From the NCBI RefSeq assembly GCF_030867095.1, contig NC_081826.1, positions 251,080,251 to 251,144,250 of the forward strand: a DNA stretch of 64,000 nt, in the 5' to 3' direction. Positions 51,701 to 61,300 of this stretch are shown piece after piece. Under the pieces are notes generated by a model, which was not told the origin of the DNA, made no database searches, and worked only from the letters and a program-made list of their open reading frames with translations. This DNA is from Alligator mississippiensis (Eukaryota > Chordata > Crocodylia > Alligatoridae). The first letter of the stretch is position 1, and every line of letters starts with the position of its first letter. Made by a program: the position numbers and the translations under genes.

Positions 51701-53429
51701 TTTTAACTACTGCCTAGTGAGGTGAACTTTGAAATAATGATCTTGAAGTGAAGGCTTAGCTTTTTGAATTATGCTGTTCACCAAGAAATGTAATTAATTG
51801 AAAGCCTGTGAAATGATTCTGCAGATGCATGGGAAGACATTCCAAACTGTTAGACTGGTGTTTCTTGCAGTCCCACTAATTAAAATGAACACTTTTTATT
51901 ATTGTCAAATTTTAGATTTTTTAATAGATGCAGTGGTAGGTAAGGCTCTGTTATTTAGAGAGAATTTCCTCTGCAGGACCACTTCTTACTGGTGAGACTT
52001 CAGGTTATAATTTGCTCATTATTGTGGAGGGGGGGCGGGGAGAAAGCTGTTCCATATGTGCATCAATAATACTGAACACATTGTTATTTTAGTACTGCTA
52101 TGAAACCCTGAGTGGGTAGGAGTGTTGTCATAGCAAGAAATCTGAATACTGGTATGTGGTAGATAAGGTTCTTTGGGTGAATTTGATATCTTTTATTAGA
52201 CCAACTTAAGTAGCTGGGGAAAAAAAATTTTAAGCAAGCTTTCGGGTTTAAAAACCCTTGACATTTTTTTTCCCAGCTACTTAAGTTGGTCTAATAAAAG
52301 AGATCAGATTTGCCCAAAGAACCTTGTCTGCCTATGTCCTTAGACCAACACGGCTACAACCTACACCCCTGCAACATGGTATGTGGTAGTGATTGATCAG
52401 GGTTAGTATTAGGGCCAGGTTTCTCAACAACTTCAGTCCAAAAGAAGTTTATGTTCATAAACGAAATGTTGTAGGTGATATTAAATCAGGGGTGTCCTGA
52501 ATACCAGTCATGACAAAAGCTCAAAAAGACTTAGCTCAGAAAAACAAAATGGAAAACAAATTGTATCTCTTCCTTCCCTTGGTGTGCTTGTCTGTTGAAT
52601 GAATGCTAAGGAACAGTGGCATCTTTTATGTTTGAAAAATGACTAACGTACTGTGTGCCACTGAAAACAAACCATTGACTTTATAATGATTCATACTTTT
52701 GTGAGAGAGAATAACAGGAATCCTCCCTTCAATAATCAGTGTCGGGAGCAGTCTAAAGCAGTAATGGTAGACTTTGGAAGTGAGAGTGCAGCAACAGCTA
52801 CAACACAAGGCAGCCCTTAAGACAGGAGCGTATTCTACTCTTGCACAACTCTGCAAGTGCGCCTGGAACGTTGTGTTGAGTTTGGGACACCCAATCTGTA
52901 CAGTTGGGCTGTGTTCAAGGATCAGAACTTATGAGTATATTTTTATGAAGAATGTATATGACTTAGCTGAACTGTGATTAATTTGATTATAGCAGTGCAA
53001 GGATATGATTATAGCAGTGCAAGGATATTTGAAAGCTATAAACATCAAGGAAGAAGAAATATTTCATGAGATACATGGGGGACCTCTTCCATTTCAACTT
53101 CTGCACCTGTGAGAGAATAAAGCTTTTGTTATTGATGTTTGCAATGATTATGATTTTTCAGGTTAAAGCTTGAAACACTGACAGATAAGGATCCTGGAAT
53201 GCCAGACTTTGAGAGTAATTATGAAGGGGACATTGCTGGCGCACAGGCGGTGGAGATGTTTGTACAGAGAGAGAATAACAAAACAAATGAGGCTGAATCA
53301 GGTGGATTCCCTCATACTTCCAGCCAACCTGGTAGAAATGATCTACCAGGCAGTCAGCCTCAACCTGCTGCAGCTCAAGCAATCATGGAGGAAGATGAAT
53401 TAAAGATAGACGAATACGATAGTGACTGA
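32593..53429 (+). CDS. RAD17: RAD17, checkpoint clamp loader large subunit
   Basis: Sixteen coding exons give 689 residues (human 681): 32593-32634, 34563-34832, 35556-35639, 37872-38028, 38615-38751, 39718-39770, 39855-39980, 40068-40137, 40505-40616, 45401-45592, 46937-47022, 47278-47424, 47888-48034, 49825-49945, 50565-50622, 53162-53429. The start MSKNSSGRK was chosen because human begins MSK; in-frame ATGs at 32590 and 32572 are alternatives. Motifs: [12 protein letters not shown]-like entry block ([12 protein letters not shown]), Walker A GPPGCGKT at 141-148, Walker B-like LILIED ending at 231, RFC-type GDIRSA at 335-340, and an acidic tail ending DEYDSD. Two SQ sites ten residues apart (S655, S665) match the human ATR sites. 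With RFC2-5 the protein loads RAD9-RAD1-HUS1 onto damaged DNA in the nucleus. The donor at 40617 is GC rather than GT; the other introns are GT-AG. Confidence 0.97.
33530..33950. mobile_element. hAT-like element with long poly-C tract, RAD17 intron 1
   Basis: The ends CAGGGGTCAGCAACG and reverse-complement CACAGGTAGGCAACCC form degenerate TIRs. The interior is GC-rich and contains a run of 34 C (33686-33719). The flanks share TCATA. The open frames across the C run are low-complexity artefacts. Confidence 0.55.
34833..35555. other. RAD17 intron 2, nothing recognised
   Basis: Plain AT-rich intron between two well-defined exons; no repeat or gene is visible. Confidence 0.5.
36560..36985. other. 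RAD17 intron 3 patch, unidentified repeat-like sequence
   Basis: This patch is less AT-rich and continues after the foldback insertion as 37,291-37,640, so the insertion split it. A 116-codon frame at 36568-36918 has no recognisable domain. It may be an old interspersed repeat. Confidence 0.35.
37000..37276. mobile_element. Penelope-like foldback retroelement copy
   Basis: Two arms of about 100 bp in opposite orientation (GGTTCTTTGGGTAGATGTAA ... TTGCAAGCTTTCGGGCAC and its inverse) are joined by a ~27-base loop, followed by a tail CTATGTCATTAGACCAACAT. Exact 14-bp duplications CCTCATCATTCTTG flank it at 36986-36999 and 37277-37290, showing retro- or transposition with a variable-length duplication. 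There is no poly-A tail. Assignment to Penelope-like elements rests on the tail/inverted-arm architecture and is inference. Confidence 0.75.
41136..44817. mobile_element. hAT-like TIR element with intact 8-bp TSD, hosting a CR1
   Basis: The TIRs TAGGGCTGTGCAAAGC (left) and TAGGCCTGTGCAAAGC (reverse complement of the right end) differ at one base. Identical 8-bp duplications CTGTACAT flank it at 41128-41135 and 44818-44825, diagnostic of the hAT superfamily. Both sub-terminal regions are rich in GATTCAATCGAATC-type motifs. Excluding the nested CR1, the element is about 660 bp and non-coding. It lies in RAD17 intron 9. Confidence 0.85.
41246..44265 (-). mobile_element. CR1 LINE, nearly full ORF2
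   Basis: The minus strand reads CR1 ORF2 from its start region ([15 protein letters not shown] near 44,060) through the endonuclease and reverse transcriptase ([13 protein letters not shown]-like [44 protein letters not shown]) to the 3' domain ([26 protein letters not shown]) and the 3' UTR ending GGCATCTGTG. Several stops and frameshifts split it into open pieces of 138, 162, 63 and 188 codons. It inserted into the element at 41136-44817 and is therefore younger. Confidence 0.9.
45738..45785. mobile_element. Single-arm fragment of the foldback family
   Basis: TTGGTCCAATAAAAGATATC followed by ACAAAAATCCTTGCTTCC matches the right arm of the copies at 37,000 and 52,163. No second arm is visible. 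In RAD17 intron 10. Confidence 0.5.
45840..46360. other. RAD17 intron 10 GC-richer patch, unidentified repeat
   Basis: This patch contains ACACATCTATACTATGCCC and TGTACACACGTCC-like ends with a CpG-richer interior. It is probably a decayed TIR repeat. The frames at 45859-46089 and 46344-46093 have no recognisable domains. Confidence 0.3.
48374..49103. mobile_element. mariner/pogo-type MITE, 730 bp
   Basis: The TIRs CCATATTTACCCAAATCCAA and reverse-complement CCATACTTACTCAAATCCAA match at 18 of 20 bases, with TA on both sides (48372-48373, 49104-49105). The GC-rich interior (about 48,500-49,050) has open frames on both strands that look compositional. No transposase. In RAD17 intron 13. Confidence 0.75.
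49320..49458. repeat. hAT right-end fragment
   Basis: The reverse complement of the right edge reads CAGGTGGGCAAAACATGGCC, the same terminus as the element at 2916. The left end is unclear. In RAD17 intron 13. Confidence 0.5.
51069..51280 (-). mobile_element. CR1 3'-end fragment, RAD17 intron 15
   Basis: TTCATAGACATTAGGGCTGG, GGGTCCAGCCCCCTACC and AGGATCCCAGCAAGATAAAC match the inverted 3' end of the CR1 at 3,640-5,225, so the same or a close subfamily. Confidence 0.85.
52163..52377. mobile_element. Penelope-like foldback retroelement copy
   Basis: A second copy of the family at 37,000-37,276: inverted arms AAGGTTCTTTGGGTGAATTT and GCCCAAAGAACCTTGTCTGC, with a shorter centre lacking the CTTCTTCAGG part, and the tail CCTTAGACCAACACGGCTAC. 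Exact 13-bp duplications TGGTATGTGGTAG flank it (52150-52162, 52378-52390). In RAD17 intron 15. Confidence 0.75.
52985..53028 (+). repeat. Two exact tandem 22-bp units before the last RAD17 exon
   Basis: GATTATAGCAGTGCAAGGAT plus AT occurs twice in direct tandem, 130 bases upstream of the final RAD17 acceptor. Exact identity suggests a recent duplication. Confidence 0.85.
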
Positions 53430-53767
53430 ATGCATCAAAATTTTAACCTATTGGTTTATTGTTGCTTACCGGATTCTTCATCTTGTGTTTTGTAGCAAAA
53501 CATTTATATTTGAATAACTGTAACATTGATGACTTTGTTACAAAGAATGAGACAACTAGACTGTACTTCAGTTGCTGCTACAGCTGCTTACATGAGTGTG
53601 GGCTACAAGATAAAGTCAAGCATGTATTGGGACAACATTAAGAGGCTATGGTTAGGCAGTTTTCCGTGACTTTGCAATACAGGGTCCTCCGTGTGTCTAG
53701 ATTATAATGTTTTTGCTCCCTGCCTACCTGAGCCATCAAAGAATTCCATATTGTTTAAACAATATAA

Positions 53768-53773
53768 AATAAA
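53768..53773 (+). terminator. RAD17 proximal polyadenylation signal
   Basis: AATAAA lies about 340 bases after the RAD17 stop in an AT-rich 3' UTR. A second AATAAA at 54043-54048 could give a longer UTR. Use of either site is inference. Confidence 0.5.
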
Positions 53774-54042
53774 ACTTCATAAATAACTAGCTGAAATAGT
53801 TTGAAAGAACACTCTTCAATAATAGTTTAACACACAGGTTACTTCTACACTTCCCGTTTGCTATTCCAGATGTACAGAAACTCTTATTTCTTTGTACACA
53901 ATCCTTTTGTTGGAGGTCTAACTACATCTCACAATTTTAAGGAATGCTACTGTTTGGACCCTTTCATCCTTTTGAGGGAATAGAGTATAAAATGTACATT
54001 ATAATAATTAAAAACAGTATGAAGTTCAATACTGATAATGTA

Positions 54043-54048
54043 AATAAA
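54043..54048 (+). terminator. RAD17 distal polyadenylation signal candidate
   Basis: A second AATAAA, about 610 bases after the stop and about 300 bases before the GC-rich MARVELD2 promoter region begins. The sequence from 53430 to about 54250 is AT-rich and holds no other gene, so it is best read as RAD17 3' UTR plus a short intergenic gap. Confidence 0.45.
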
Positions 54049-54249
54049 AAGCCCTCTATGTTACTTATTGCTATTTTGTACTCTCTGCCACAAGTAATTT
54101 ATGTTTTATAAACTAAAGCATGTGTTGTACAGTAGATTTGTCTTTGATATTTTTATTTTTGGAAAAGTATGTGCTTTAATTTATCAAGGAAAATATATTA
54201 TTAAAATGAAAGAGCTGCTTCTCTTGTATCCTGACCTTGCCGCCTCCCC

Positions 54250-55330
54250 CCCCCCGAAAACCAAATGTTTTCATACCTGGCATCTAAATGTAGGGAGAGG
54301 AGGAGAAATAGGTTGAGGGAGGGCGACTCTGTCTGGACAAACGACAGGAGCCGGCTCTCCGCTGTCTGAGCACCGCGATGCTGCGAGCTTCACGCGCTGA
54401 GGCGGGGACCGAAGTGCCTCTGCCGGTGCCCGTCCCCCGGGGTGAGGGCCGGCGTAGGCGGCTCACAATGACCCTCGTCTCTAAGGCTCCCCAGGCACGG
54501 CCCGCCCCGGCGCTACCGAGGGGGAGCTCTGGGCCGGCCCCCAAGCCGCGCGCGGGCCCTGCTCACCGCCAGGGTTTGGAACCCCGACGGGGGGCGGAGC
54601 CGGCAGGTGCGCCCGGGGGGCGGGGCGTCGGCGGCACGTGACCGGGTGGGCGGCCCCTCGGGCGGCGGTGGCTGCGGCCAGGTGATCACGGACAGTCCAA
54701 CGGTCTTGGCCCCTCCCCCGCTGGGGCAGCAAGCGGCCGCGCGGGGCGCGCGGGGCGGGGTGGCGAGCGGGGGCCGTGACGTCAGGGCGGGCCAGGCTGG
54801 GCTATGTTCGGCTTGGGGCGCAGGGGGGGGCAGCGCGGCGAGGTGGGGGACGCGGACGTGGACGAGGCCTCGCGGGACGTGGAGCCGCCGCCCCTGCCGC
54901 TGCTGCCGCCCTTCGGGCCCGATTTCTACCCCAGCGACAGCGAGGAGGAGGCGCCGGCGCCACCGCCCCACATCAAGCCGGTGCGGCGCTTCGTGCCCGA
55001 CTCGTGGAAGAAGTTCTTCAAAGGGCGGCGCCATGTCTCCAAGTGGGGCCAGGGCCAGGACCAGCCCCAGCCTGTGGGCACGCGCTGCTCCCCGCCGCCC
55101 TCCTTGCCACTAGGCCCGGAGTCAGGTGCCAGCTCCTATCCGGACCCATCTGGCATGTCGGGGGGAAGCTGCCCTTGGCGCCTCGAAACTGAGGCCATTC
55201 TTCCGCCAGAGCCCAGTGGGGCGGCACGGGCCTACAGCGAGGAGGTGGAAGTCTACCGCCGGCGCTACGACTACATGAAGTCTTGGGCAGGGCTGCTGCG
55301 CATCCTCGGCGTGGTCCAACTGCTCCTGGG
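54250..55330. promoter_or_regulatory. CpG island over MARVELD2 promoter and start
   Basis: GC-rich DNA begins after a C run at about 54,248 and extends into the first half of the large coding exon. It contains a CACGTG E-box in GGCACGTGAC (54635-54640) and a perfect CRE palindrome (54777-54784). No reading frame on the minus strand is convincing. Confidence 0.75.
54777..54784. promoter_or_regulatory. Perfect CRE/ATF site before MARVELD2 ATG
   Basis: The full palindrome TGACGTCA ends 19 bases before the proposed ATG. Its first three bases are the in-frame TGA that bounds the reading frame upstream. CREB/ATF binding is inference. The true start site must lie upstream if this ATG is used. Confidence 0.5.
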
Positions 55331-58300
55331 TGCGGCCGTGTTCGCCTGCATCACTGCCTATGTGCACAAAGACAATGAGTGGTACAACATGTTCGGGTAC
55401 TCGCAGCCCTACAGCTTTGGGGCCAGCAGCATGTACGGAGGCTATTATTATAGTGGACCGAAAACCCCTTTTGTGCTGGTGGTGGCGGGGTTGGTTTGGA
55501 TCGTGACGGTCGTGCTGCTGGTCCTGGGCATGTCAATGTACTATCGGACCATTCTTCTGGACTCCAACTGGTGGCCTTTGACTGAATTCGGAATCAACAT
55601 TGCCTTGTTCATTTTGTACATGGCTGCTGCCATCGTGTACGTAAACGACGCTAACCGGGGTGGACTCTGCTACTACCCACTATTTAACACGCCACTTAAC
55701 GCATCCTTTTGCCGCATAGAAGGGGGACAGACAGCAGCAATGATCTTTCTGTTTGTCACCATGATTGTCTACCTTATTAGCGCCATAGTTTGCCTAAAGC
55801 TGTGGAGACATGAAGGAGCAAGGAGGCACAGAGAACTGATGGAACAAGAGGTGAGTCACAGCTTATCAGACCAAGGTTAAATCATTTGCCTTTTGTAGAG
55901 CTAATGTGATCGTTGCAGGGGAATGCAGGAGGAAGCTCTGACGCTGCCCTCGGCTGGCTTTGTTGCTCTGAACAAGTCATCTTGGCTTTAGTTTTCTTAA
56001 CTGCAGAACTGGAATATTGACAACTTTCAATAGCTGAAATTGTTGAAAGGCTTGGAAACTCAACCCACTGACACGCCATTGAAATCTCTGCTAGTTTCTG
56101 TAGTGATTTCAATGGAGTTTGGATCAGGCTGTTCTTGCAGTAGTTATAAATACTTCTCTTAGGTCAACAGGAGAACTGCTTCCTGATACCTACTGTTTTC
56201 CTGAACAAAAGGGAGGGAAGAGGAATAGAAACTGATGAAGTTTAACACTTTAGTAGGAGGCATTAGAACAACATAGTCTTTGAAGATGGGACTCAGTGTA
56301 GCTAGTAAAAGCTGTCTATGAAAGACTGAGTTTTGTGTAGTGTGGGTAACACTAAACTACTGCAATTGACGTGTTTGTGTTTTAGCTTTTTTGCTTTTAG
56401 TATATCAGCTAGAGGTGCACCGATATATCAGTGTCATATTGGATTGGCACTGATAAAAGGAGAATTACCATTGTCGGCTATCAGGTTTTTGTGGCTTGTG
56501 TAGCTGATACTGTCACTGATAAATATAATATGCCTTCTAGTCAGGGCCCCCAGACACTGCATGCATGCAGCCACACGCATGCACATGGCCAGGAATGCCT
56601 TGGACATGGGGAGAGCAGTGCCCTGCAGAAAAGTCTGTGGAGGGGAAGGGGCATGGGGGAGGGAAGGAGCATGGCAAGGCAGCTCAAGGCTCCCATGGTA
56701 AGGGAGGGAGTGAGGCTGGGGCTGGGGGCACTGCTGAGCCAGGGCAGTAAATGGGACCCAGGGGCAGGAAGTGGGATGGAGCCATGGGTGGTTTGTCCAG
56801 GGGGCATAGGGCAGGATAGGGGTGTACAGCAGCAGGAAGCCATTCCCCATCCTGCCCCACACCCCCTGGATGAGCCACCTACGACTCCGTCCCACTTCCT
56901 GCCCTGGCCCTGAGTCCCATTCAGTGCTGTGACTCAACAGTGCCCCCAGCGTCACTCCCTCCCTCATGGTGGGGGTGTTGATCTGCCCTCCCATGCTCCT
57001 TCCCTCCACAGACTTACTTTCAGGGCACTGCTCTCCACGCTGTCTGGCTGCTTTCCTGTAAATCTGTTATCAGATCGGTATCAGCTGGTATGCCTGGTGA
57101 GTAATCGGCTATCGGTATCGGCCAAGAAAATCTTTATTGGTGCACCCCTATAATTACACAACTTATCTGTGAGAAGCCAAAGCTAAATTTAGTCAGTACA
57201 GTAAAAGCTGCGTTATCTGGCACCTTACAAGCCGGCATGCTCTATTAACCAGCGTGCTGGCTTGTAAGGTAAAAGCAAAACTAGAAGCGCCCACTATAGC
57301 ACTCCAGTTTCGTCGAAACCCCCCAGCCCGGGGCATAGCAGCCTGTGCGGGGCCCACCTCCCTGTCCCTCAGGGCCCATGGGAGAGGCGGCAATGTGGCG
57401 GGATGGGCGATGACGCCCCAGATGCAGCAGCCTGAACAGGCAAAGATGCTTGTTTGGGCCTCTCAGTTAACCGGCATATTTTATCTGGCACCCCCCATTC
57501 CCCATGGGTGCTGGATAACAAAGCTTTTTCTATAGTTTGTTGTGTTTCTGATAATGGTTTTCTGATTTTTATAGTGAAAAAGGATTCCAGATTCTCAATT
57601 CTAGATAAGATAATTTAGTTTGGCAATTGGTGAAATTTTAAGAATCCAATATTTTCATCTGAAGCAAACTTTACAATGTTTAGCTCTTAGGTTCTAGGTC
57701 AGTTTTCAGGTCTGCTCTGCATTCCTACCTACTGTTCTCCAACAGCCCTCTGTTCCAGTTATTTGAAGGTATTCCCAAGCAGACGTTTTTTACAGTAGGT
57801 TGTTAGGCTGACCTGAGAGATTCTTGGTGTTTATTTCCGAAAGCATGAAAGAGTTTGCTAGCATCCCTTTCAAACCAATGAGAAAGAGTTCCCCCCTCTT
57901 CCCTTCCCCAGTAATCTAACAAAATAATATGGACAAAAATATATGAAGGTAATAGATGTTAAGGAGGCAATGGGAGTATTTAATCTAAAATTCTCTGAAT
58001 GGCTACAGCACTATTGTTTTTACTCTAAGTTTCTTCAAAACTTTCCTGAAAATATCACATAATTAATTTTATTATAATTGCTATTGGGGCTCTCCAACTT
58101 ATTTGGCCCCATGGGCTGGATCTGGCATGTAGGGCTTCTCATGGACAAGCCCTACATGCCAGATCCAGCCCACCTCTGGTGGCAGGCCAGCAGCTTGTTG
58201 GCAAGGCTGTCGGAGCCATGACATTTGCATAGCTCCAGAACCTTGGGGAGGGTAAATGCTGCCACCATTTCCTCCTCTTCCCCCTATTTCCTTGCTGTCC

Positions 58301-61300
58301 ATTTGAGTTGCCAGTGGTGACTGAAGACCCCAAATATGGCATGAGCAAAGGGTTAGGATGTGAGTGGCAGCAGTGTTCACCCTCAAGTAGAGCCCTGAGA
58401 AAATCATGGATTTCTTGTAGAAAATTCACAGCACATGCTCAGGTAAAGTATCATTTTTCACGATATTCATGGAACTACCATTGATCTTGGCAAATGGGTC
58501 CTGGTAGTTCCATGAAAATGATACTTTACCAGCGCACGTGCCGCCTGTGCGGCAGGCACTATCAGTGGTGGGAGAAAATATTATTTTGGCGGGGCTGACC
58601 CCCACCTGATCCCTGCCTCTCCCTCCCATGGGACTGTTGCTGGACCGGCACATGCTGTAGCTGTAAGCCGCGGCGGAGAAGCGGTTGTACACCGAGCGCC
58701 ACCAGGCACTGCAGGATGGCAGCACTCTGGTGCTGCTGCTGTCACCAGCTGCTGCAAAAAGTTTTGGGGGAATAAGCCCCATTAGCCCTGGCCTTCAGCA
58801 AACCTATGGCAGGCACATCTCTTCTCCGCCCCCACTGACAGTCCCCAAGCCCTGGCCCTCCAAACTCCCTTCCCCCACCTGCACTTACCTTACACTTACT
58901 TTCATCTGGCTGCCTGAGAGAGCCTGGGTTTCCCTTTACAGGCTGGAACGCTGCCAGCCTGCAAAGTGAAAGCTGTGCTTTCACACGTTTTTCTGGCACA
59001 GGCTCACAACCCTTAAAAATCATAGTGTGGGGCTAATTTCATGATGCCCATGAAAAAGTTCCAGCAGTGGCACAGGTCACCACTTGGACAGCCCAGATAT
59101 ATATTATATATTTACAATAAAATATTAGTAGAGCTTATAAATGGTTGATTTTTATAAGGTTAAGTATTTATGCGTTAGTGTATTTGCAGACTGTCCATAC
59201 ACTTAAAACCTTTTATGTTGAACAAGAAACTCATTTTCTTTCTCCTTTTTTTTTTTATTAGATGAAAACGCAAACTGTTCCACCAAAAAGGATGGTAAGA
59301 ACCAAACTTGTCTTTGTAGTTCTTTATTGCTATTTCAGAATGCATAAACGTGTGGGTATTTCGTGACTCTTAAAGTTTCTGATTGACTTGATCACCTGGG
59401 AATAGGTTGAGTAGGGACTGGCCAGAAAAAGTAAATTTGCAGTAGTCCATGCAGGAGTCGCATTTTGAACAGCTGTAAATAGATGTCGCATTTGATATTG
59501 GCCAAATTATGCTGGGGTTTGACCTGGATCGAAACAGGAGTGGCACAGTCATTTACACACATTGATAGTACATTTTATTCTGCATACTTTGGCAAGATTT
59601 CAAGTGGGACAGGGAACTTATGTCTGTCAGGTTGTGGCACAAAATGTTTTCTCCTGGGACAAATGCGTCATCTATTTATGGCCTAGGTTCTATGCTCAAG
59701 ACTGATGGAAAGCTCCTATTTTGGTCCTTGAGGGAAGCAGCAATGAGAGATACTTGCAGGGACAGTTTGGTTGGAATTTTATAGATACTGCCCTGTGAGT
59801 ACTCTGGCCAGTGCTTCCTTGACTATGGTAAGTAAAGAAGCTCCCCCCCAAAAACTGGTAGCACATCATCCTTCACTGCATCTTTCTTCTAGGTCCCAAT
59901 GACTTGGCTTTTCTCAGTTTTATCTTTTTCTTCCAATTGCACCTGTTTTCAGGACCCTTTGTTTACGATCTCTGTCTCAATTTCATCCAGGTGGTCTCCT
60001 GCCTTTTTTTATTTGGGCATGTCAGTATCTGCATTGAGAAAACACTTTAGAGTATTTGTGCACAGCACCAGCTCTACTGCTTCTCCAAATTTGTTTTAGG
60101 CTCAGCACTTCCCTTAGTTTGCTTTGGTGTTTCCCTTGAGAGGTGTGTCCCCCTCCATTCTTTCTTTTTTTTAGGTGGGAGCGGGAAGAAAGGGTCAGTT
60201 CAAATGCTTAATAAAGGAGAAAGGTAATTCATTGTTTTCAAATCTTGCCCACGTTGTGGAATTTGGATATTGTCTAAGATGACCGGGTTAGTTGTCACCT
60301 ATCTTGATATATGTATGATATATCATACATATATCAAGTAATATAATATATCAAGTACATGTTACTTGATATATGTAATATGAGAAGCATTAGAAGCACC
60401 TTTAAGCCCTCTCTGAGGCAACCCAGAACATATTGCAGGTAAACCTTTCAAGCTGAAGCCTGAATTGACCAAAAATGCTGAGGAATGCAGTGCCTGGCAT
60501 CACCACTCAAACCCTTCCTCTGCTTGATAATAAGATCAGGGCAGCTTTGCCATAAACTGCTTTGCACTATCACTAGCAAAGACAGGAGCTCCAGATCTCT
60601 GCACTTGAAGTCAAAAGTACCAAGTGCTGTCTCTGCAAATAAGGCAGAGCCTCTGAATAAATTGTTGAAGAGGTGAGAGAAGCTTAGTTGCTCCCCAGTC
60701 TGTCTGTCTGTATTGATTCCCTCTTAGGATTTTCTGTTTTCATGCTCAAAGCAGATTGGGAAGCAGTGATTCTGGATACATATGTGCTCAGTGATCTTAC
60801 CCAGTTGCCCCTATAGATCTTTGTGGGGCAGTGCAAACCCCACAGTGTCAGTTATGTGATATTCAGGGTTCATGTGCCTCACTCTATATTAGCAGAAGCC
60901 AGGATATCTTAGTTCATCCAGAACAATGTGTATGCCCAAAATATAGTGTTTCTATTGCAGAAAGATGCTAGTACCCTTAGTGTGTCTTGTACTGGGATTT
61001 CAATACAGATGGGATTGATGCTTCCCAGATCACTTAGTACAACACTTCTCATGAAGGTTTTGATCTGTTCCCATAAAGCAGTGATTCTCAATCAGGGTGC
61101 CATGACCTTTCAAAGGTGCTGTGAGTTGCCATGCAATGTTAGCACTGTTGAGTGTAAAAACATGTTTAACAAGACAAACCAGAGATTTCAAATATGAATC
61201 CAGCATTAAAAACATCCTGACCTGTTGTGATCTTTTTATAATAAAAGAATTGCTCTATTGTTTTTTCTGTAGTCAAAAAACAAATGAAAACTAAAAGCTG

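Noticed and set aside
54284-55034. Minus-strand frames upstream of and over MARVELD2, as a divergent gene
   Set aside because: They mirror CpG-rich coding sequence and lack homology.
56434-57009. 191-codon minus-strand frame
   Set aside because: It lies wholly within a TIR element interior and is matched by a plus-strand frame of similar length; no domain.
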